From NCBI GenBank assembly GCA_900771305.1, contig CAAGNL010000337.1, positions 1-16,842 on the forward strand: a DNA stretch of 16,842 nucleotides, in the 5' to 3' direction. The DNA comes from Kiritimatiellia bacterium. GTDB taxonomy: Bacteria; Verrucomicrobiota; Kiritimatiellia; RFP12; UBA1067. Numbering within the stretch: position 1 is the stretch's first letter; every line of letters starts with the position of its first letter. Position numbers and translations under genes: made by a program. Below, piece after piece: positions 13,555 to 16,842 of this stretch. Below the pieces are notes generated by a model. That model worked only from the letters and a program-made list of their open reading frames with translations, searched no databases and was not told where the DNA came from.

Positions 13555-14208
13555 TCAGAACAGTGTCATCTGCGAAACAGGGCCGAAGCTCCGGCGGTGT
13601 TCGGGGCAGGGACCCAGCCGTTTCAGGGCCTCCAGATGCGCCGGCGTCGGGTATCCCTTGTGCTGCGCGAAGCCATACCCCGGATAGAGTGCCTCAAGAC
13701 GAAGGCAGTCCGCGTCGCGCGCCGTCTTCGCGAGAATCGACGCCGCCGCGATGAAGAGCGACTTCGCGTCCCCCTTCACGATGTTCCGCGACGGAAACGG
13801 CAGCGTCGGCACGGGCAGCCCATCCACCAGGATTGAAAGCGAACCCTTCGCCTCCTCCCCCTGTGACTCTCCAATCTTCGCGGCGACGCCCAGAGCCGCC
13901 CGCCGCATCGCCAGGTGCGTCGCCCGGAGGATGTTGAGCCGGTCAATCTCCTCCGGCGAGGCCGACGCAATGCACCATGTGCACGCCGACGTCGACTTGA
14001 TCACCTCGGCCAAAGCCTCCCGTTTCCGCTCCGTCAGCTTCTTCGAGTCGTTCACGCCCGCCCAGCTCCCCTCGAGAAGCTCGCCCGCCCGCTTCAGCGG
14101 CACAGTGACCGCGGCCGCATAGACACCGCCAACGAGCGGACCCCGCCCCGCCTCGTCGACGCCCATCACGACATCGCCCGCCACCTGCTCGAAGTCCAGA
14201 TTCGCCAT
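13555..14208 (-). CDS. rnhB: Ribonuclease HII
   Basis: This 217-residue enzyme nicks the RNA strand of RNA-DNA hybrids, including single ribonucleotides misincorporated into DNA. The four expected acidic catalytic residues are D18 and E19 in GVDEAGRGPLVGGVYAAAV, D129 in ILVDGLPVP and D165 in ASILAKTARD. NDSKKLTERKRE, KGDAKS and YPGYGFAQHKGYPTPAHLEAL are further family signatures. The same frame is open upstream to 14748, but that part overlaps yggU and the helicase end. The ATG at 14208 has GGAAGG 8 bases upstream and begins at the conserved domain. It lies 2 bases after the yggU stop, so the two are probably coupled. Confidence 0.96.
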   Translation of the reverse strand: MANLDFEQVAGDVVMGVDEAGRGPLVGGVYAAAVTVPLKRAGELLEGSWAGVNDSKKLTERKREALAEVIKSTSACTWCIASASPEEIDRLNILRATHLAMRRAALGVAAKIGESQGEEAKGSLSILVDGLPVPTLPFPSRNIVKGDAKSLFIAAASILAKTARDADCLRLEALYPGYGFAQHKGYPTPAHLEALKRLGPCPEHRRSFGPVSQMTLF

Positions 14209-14210
14209 CG

Positions 14211-14495
14211 TCAACCTTCCACCACGGACTTGACCTGTGCCGCCGTCACGCCCTTGACCAACAGGCGCTTCGTCTTCGACGTCTCGCCCCCCTTGAAGAC
14301 AACCGCGCTCTTCGCGACGTCGAATGCATCCGCCAATGTCTCGATCAGCTCCTTGTTCGCCTTGCCGTCCACCGGCGCGCAGCGGATGCGCACCTTCACG
14401 GCGTCCCCCAGCAACCCGTCGATCCCCGCCTTCGAGGACCTCGGCTGCGCCTTGACGTTCAGAATCACGCCCTCCGGCGTCTCGGTGTAGTACAT
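14211..14495 (-). CDS. DUF167 (YggU/UPF0235) family protein
   Basis: This 94-residue protein belongs to the DUF167 family, whose molecular role is not established. The sequence shows the family core: GVILNVKAQPRSSKAGIDG, VKVRIRCAPVDGKANKELIETLADAF and the closing AVVFKGGETSKTKRLLVKGV. This corresponds to the small alpha/beta fold seen in YggU structures. GGAGG lies 4 bases before the ATG at 14495. The gene starts 15 bases after the helicase stop and ends 2 bases before rnhB, so all three are likely one transcript. Confidence 0.92.
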   Translation of the reverse strand: MYYTETPEGVILNVKAQPRSSKAGIDGLLGDAVKVRIRCAPVDGKANKELIETLADAFDVAKSAVVFKGGETSKTKRLLVKGVTAAQVKSVVEG

Positions 14496-14510
14496 GATGC
14501 CTCCAGATTC

Positions 14511-16842
14511 TCAGATTGCCGAAGTGGACGAATCGTCCCCGAACAGCCCCATCAGCGTCTCCGGCGTCAGCGCCGTCCCCTTGGCGGACTCGAGCAGGTC
14601 CTCGCTCACCGCCCGCTTGTCGCCGTGCAGGTCGAGGATCCGGTCCTCCACCGTGTTCTCCGCGACGACGCGGTACACCGTCACCGGCAGCTTCTGCCCG
14701 ATGCGGTGCGCACGGTCCGCCGCCTGGTCCTCCACCGCCGGATTCCACCAGGGATCCAGCAGCAGCACGTAGTTCGCCGCCGTGAGGTTGAGTCCCGTTC
14801 CGCCCGCCTTGAGCGAAATGAGGAAGAAGTCGCCGTCGCCCCGCTGAAATGCGTCCACGGACGCGGCGCGCTCAGCCTGCGGTGTCGTCCCGTCCAGATA
14901 CCGATAGCTCCACCCCCGCGCCTCCACCGCCTCCCGGACAATCGCCAGGTAGTCGACGAACTGGCTGAACACCAGCGCCCGATGTCCTCCTTCGCGAAGA
15001 TTGCCCAGCAGCTCCAGCACGGCGTCGAGCTTCGCGCTCGCCTTCATCTCCGGCATCACGAGCGACGGATGACAGCAGAACCGGCGCAGACGCATGAGCG
15101 CCGCGAGGATCGACACCCGGTTCTCCGTCTCGCCCCGCTCCCGCAACCCCGCGAGCGCACTCCGCCGACACGCCTCGTACGCAAGCCGCTCGTCCTCCCC
15201 CAGCGCCACGCGCAGCGTGACCTCGGTCTTCTCGGGGAGTTCCTTGAGCACGTCCCGCTTCAGTCGTCGCAGCACGAAGGGCTCGACAATCCGCTTGAGC
15301 TCCTTCGTCGCGAAGCCCGCCTCGGTGAACCGCGCCTCGAATTCCCGCTGCGTCCCCAACAGCCCCGGGTTCAGGAACGAGAAAATGCTCCAGAACTCCG
15401 CCAGACGGTTCTCCACGGGCGTGCCCGTCGCCGCGATGCGGAACTTCGCCCGCAGACGGCCCGCCGCGTGCGCCCGCTGGGTCACCGCGTTCTTCACGGC
15501 CTGCGCCTCGTCGAGCACGACGCCGTTCCAGTCGACGGACGCGAAGTCCTCCGCCCGCGACACGAGCAGCCCGTAGCTCGCCACGACCACGTCCCCCGCG
15601 CCCAGCCCCTGCGGCAGGGACTTCTCGCCCCAGAGCGTCACCGGCCGCAGCGTCGGTGCGAAACGCTCGATCTCCCTGATCCAATTCACGCACACCGAGG
15701 CCGGCGCCACGACGAGCGACGCCCCCTCCGCCGTGCGCCGCAGCAGCAGCGCGATGATCTGCACGGTCTTGCCCAGACCCATGTCATCCGCCAGACACGC
15801 CCCGAATCCGCACGCCGCCAGATGCTCCAACCAGGCGTATCCCGTCTCCTGGTATGGACGCAGGTTCCCCTTGAAGCGGCGCGGCACCCCCACCTTCTCC
15901 GCGAAGGCCTTCTGAATGGACTTCACACGGGCGGACAGGATCTCCGGCAAGTGCGGAAGCCCCTCATCCCCCGCGCCGAACACCTCCTCCAGCATCGGCA
16001 GCGCCGCCGGCGACACCTGGTTCCGCACGCCCTTCCCCTCGGCGCCGCCAGACGATGTCACGACCGTCGCCAGCGCCTCCATCCGCCGCAGCAGCTCGTT
16101 GCTCAGATAGACGTAGTCGTTCTCGCCGAACCGTACGTAGTTCCCCTCGCGGTTCTCGAGCGCGGACAGCAGATCCATCAGCGCCATCACCCGTCCGTCG
16201 TCGAGCGTCACCTCGCCGCCGACGGCGAACCAGTCCGTGCCGCTCGCCTCGATCTTCACGCCGCCGGCCGAGGGTCTCGTCACCCGGATCTTCTCCCCCT
16301 CCGGCCAGTCCAGCTTCACACCCTCCAGCTCCCGCAGCGTGCGCAGCGCCTCCAGGGACTCCTCCGCGCTCGTCACCAGCCAGCGGTTCTTCCCCGTCGC
16401 CCAGGCGTCGAACGCCGACAGGGCGGTCCGGACAGGCTCGGCGGCGGCGGTCTCGGCCTCCAGCGCCCGAACCAGCAGCACGGTCCTCCCCCCTCTCAGC
16501 TGAACCAGGCGCTCAGTCCTTCCGACGCCCGGCTCGCAGGCCGCAACCGCCCGATTCGGCAAGGGTTCCACCACCAGCGCAAGGGAGAGCGCGTCATTGG
16601 CGTAGACGAGCCGCACATGCGGCGTCGGATCCCCGGCGACGCGACGGAAGTCTCCGCCCCCCTCCACCGCCAGCGTTCCACCCAGGGACATCACGCCCGC
16701 CAGCCTCACCAGAATTCCCTTCGCCTCCGCCAGCGCCTCCTTCGGAATCGTCAGCTTCCCGTCCTCGGCCTGTGCCGCGAAGACCGCCACAACGTCACGA
16801 ACCCGCTTCGGCAACGGGTGGTAGAGATCCCCCTCCCCCTCC
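14511..16842 (-). CDS. SNF2-family DNA-dependent ATPase/helicase (5' end outside window)
   Basis: About 777 C-terminal residues are visible. This is a bacterial SNF2 (RapA/HepA-related) protein, an ATP-driven translocase on double-stranded DNA that remodels protein-DNA complexes; its particular target is unknown. Motifs in order are DDMGLGKTVQI (motif I, near 15790), VVLDEAQAVKN (motif II, near 15520), AATGTPVENRLAEFWSIFSF (motif III), RALVFSQFVDYL (motif IV), LDGTTPQAERAASVDAFQ, LISLKAGGTGLNLTAANYV (motif V) and DQAADRAHRIGQ (motif VI, near 14710). The roughly 300 residues before motif I are less conserved, and no zinc-finger cysteine cluster appears in the visible part. A TTG at 16814 could be read as a start. 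However, the frame continues upstream with DLYHPLPKRVRDVVAVF, which looks like coding sequence, so the gene most likely begins beyond the window. Its TGA is followed 15 bases later by yggU. Confidence 0.95.
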   Translation of the reverse strand, partial: EGEGDLYHPLPKRVRDVVAVFAAQAEDGKLTIPKEALAEAKGILVRLAGVMSLGGTLAVEGGGDFRRVAGDPTPHVRLVYANDALSLALVVEPLPNRAVAACEPGVGRTERLVQLRGGRTVLLVRALEAETAAAEPVRTALSAFDAWATGKNRWLVTSAEESLEALRTLRELEGVKLDWPEGEKIRVTRPSAGGVKIEASGTDWFAVGGEVTLDDGRVMALMDLLSALENREGNYVRFGENDYVYLSNELLRRMEALATVVTSSGGAEGKGVRNQVSPAALPMLEEVFGAGDEGLPHLPEILSARVKSIQKAFAEKVGVPRRFKGNLRPYQETGYAWLEHLAACGFGACLADDMGLGKTVQIIALLLRRTAEGASLVVAPASVCVNWIREIERFAPTLRPVTLWGEKSLPQGLGAGDVVVASYGLLVSRAEDFASVDWNGVVLDEAQAVKNAVTQRAHAAGRLRAKFRIAATGTPVENRLAEFWSIFSFLNPGLLGTQREFEARFTEAGFATKELKRIVEPFVLRRLKRDVLKELPEKTEVTLRVALGEDERLAYEACRRSALAGLRERGETENRVSILAALMRLRRFCCHPSLVMPEMKASAKLDAVLELLGNLREGGHRALVFSQFVDYLAIVREAVEARGWSYRYLDGTTPQAERAASVDAFQRGDGDFFLISLKAGGTGLNLTAANYVLLLDPWWNPAVEDQAADRAHRIGQKLPVTVYRVVAENTVEDRILDLHGDKRAVSEDLLESAKGTALTPETLMGLFGDDSSTSAI

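Noticed and set aside
14209..14748. N-terminal extension of the rnhB frame to 14748
   Set aside because: The extension overlaps yggU and the helicase C-terminus and translates to Gly/Arg-rich sequence. The ATG at 14208 has a ribosome site and the conserved N-terminus.
14770..14800. A gaggttgag string resembling the rfbB octamer repeat in the SNF2 gene
   Set aside because: It encodes the conserved GTGLNLTAAN helicase motif and lacks adjacent octamer units, so the match is chance.
16812..16814. TTG as the true start of the SNF2 gene
   Set aside because: The reading frame continues to the window edge with plausible protein sequence (DLYHPLPKRV), so the gene is treated as truncated by the window.

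Overview
This 16.8 kb window comes from a GC-rich bacterium, and every supportable gene lies on the minus strand, so transcription runs from high to low coordinates. The window edges cut two genes: an SNF2-family helicase (5' end missing) and DNA polymerase I (3' end missing). Gene order and protein style (bL25-Pth-bS6-SSB-bS18-bL9 housekeeping run, short lipoprotein Wza with a separate beta-barrel, and a short octanucleotide repeat embedded in a coding region) suggest a Gram-negative bacterium, perhaps of the Planctomycetes-Verrucomicrobia-Chlamydiae group, for example Kiritimatiellota or a relative. That placement is an inference from memory of similar genomes and was not computed.

In order of transcription there are three blocks. 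Block 1 (16842-13555) has an SNF2-type ATPase/helicase, a small DUF167/YggU protein and ribonuclease HII, with gaps of only 2-15 bases. Block 2 (13545-9331) has prs (PRPP synthetase) behind a good sigma70-type promoter, then a large RNA-polar hairpin, then a compact ribosome/replication operon: rplY, pth, rpsF, ssb, rpsR, rplI. It is closed by a hairpin with a T-rich tail. Block 3 (9326-1) starts with the best promoter in the window, which lies directly downstream of that terminator. It runs through an exopolysaccharide or capsule export cassette: a short Wza-like lipoprotein, an unrecognised secreted protein, a BBP2-like outer-membrane beta-barrel, a Wzy/WaaL-like integral membrane protein, a Wzc-like tyrosine autokinase and dTDP-glucose 4,6-dehydratase. 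polA follows 57 bases later.

The export genes form a coherent path. RfbB supplies a deoxysugar nucleotide precursor. The Wzy-like protein joins repeat units in the inner membrane. The Wzc-like co-polymerase/kinase controls chain length. The Wza-like lipoprotein forms the periplasmic conduit, and because it is too short to carry the outer-membrane helix of classical Wza, the adjacent beta-barrel probably provides the outer-membrane pore. No glycosyltransferase or flippase is present, so the rest of the pathway must be encoded elsewhere.

The most unusual observations are: (i) two copies of the same 25-base repeat, built of 8-base units, inside rfbB and read in two different reading frames without disrupting the gene; (ii) a 26-base-pair hairpin between prs and rplY whose imperfect pairs are almost all G-U wobbles on the minus strand only; (iii) an unrecognised secreted protein between the export lipoprotein and the barrel; and (iv) a tyrosine-glycine repeat tail at the N-terminus of the tyrosine kinase in addition to the usual C-terminal tyrosine cluster. 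There are no tRNAs, rRNAs, CRISPR arrays, insertion sequences or integrases. No gene-free stretch exceeds 240 bases.
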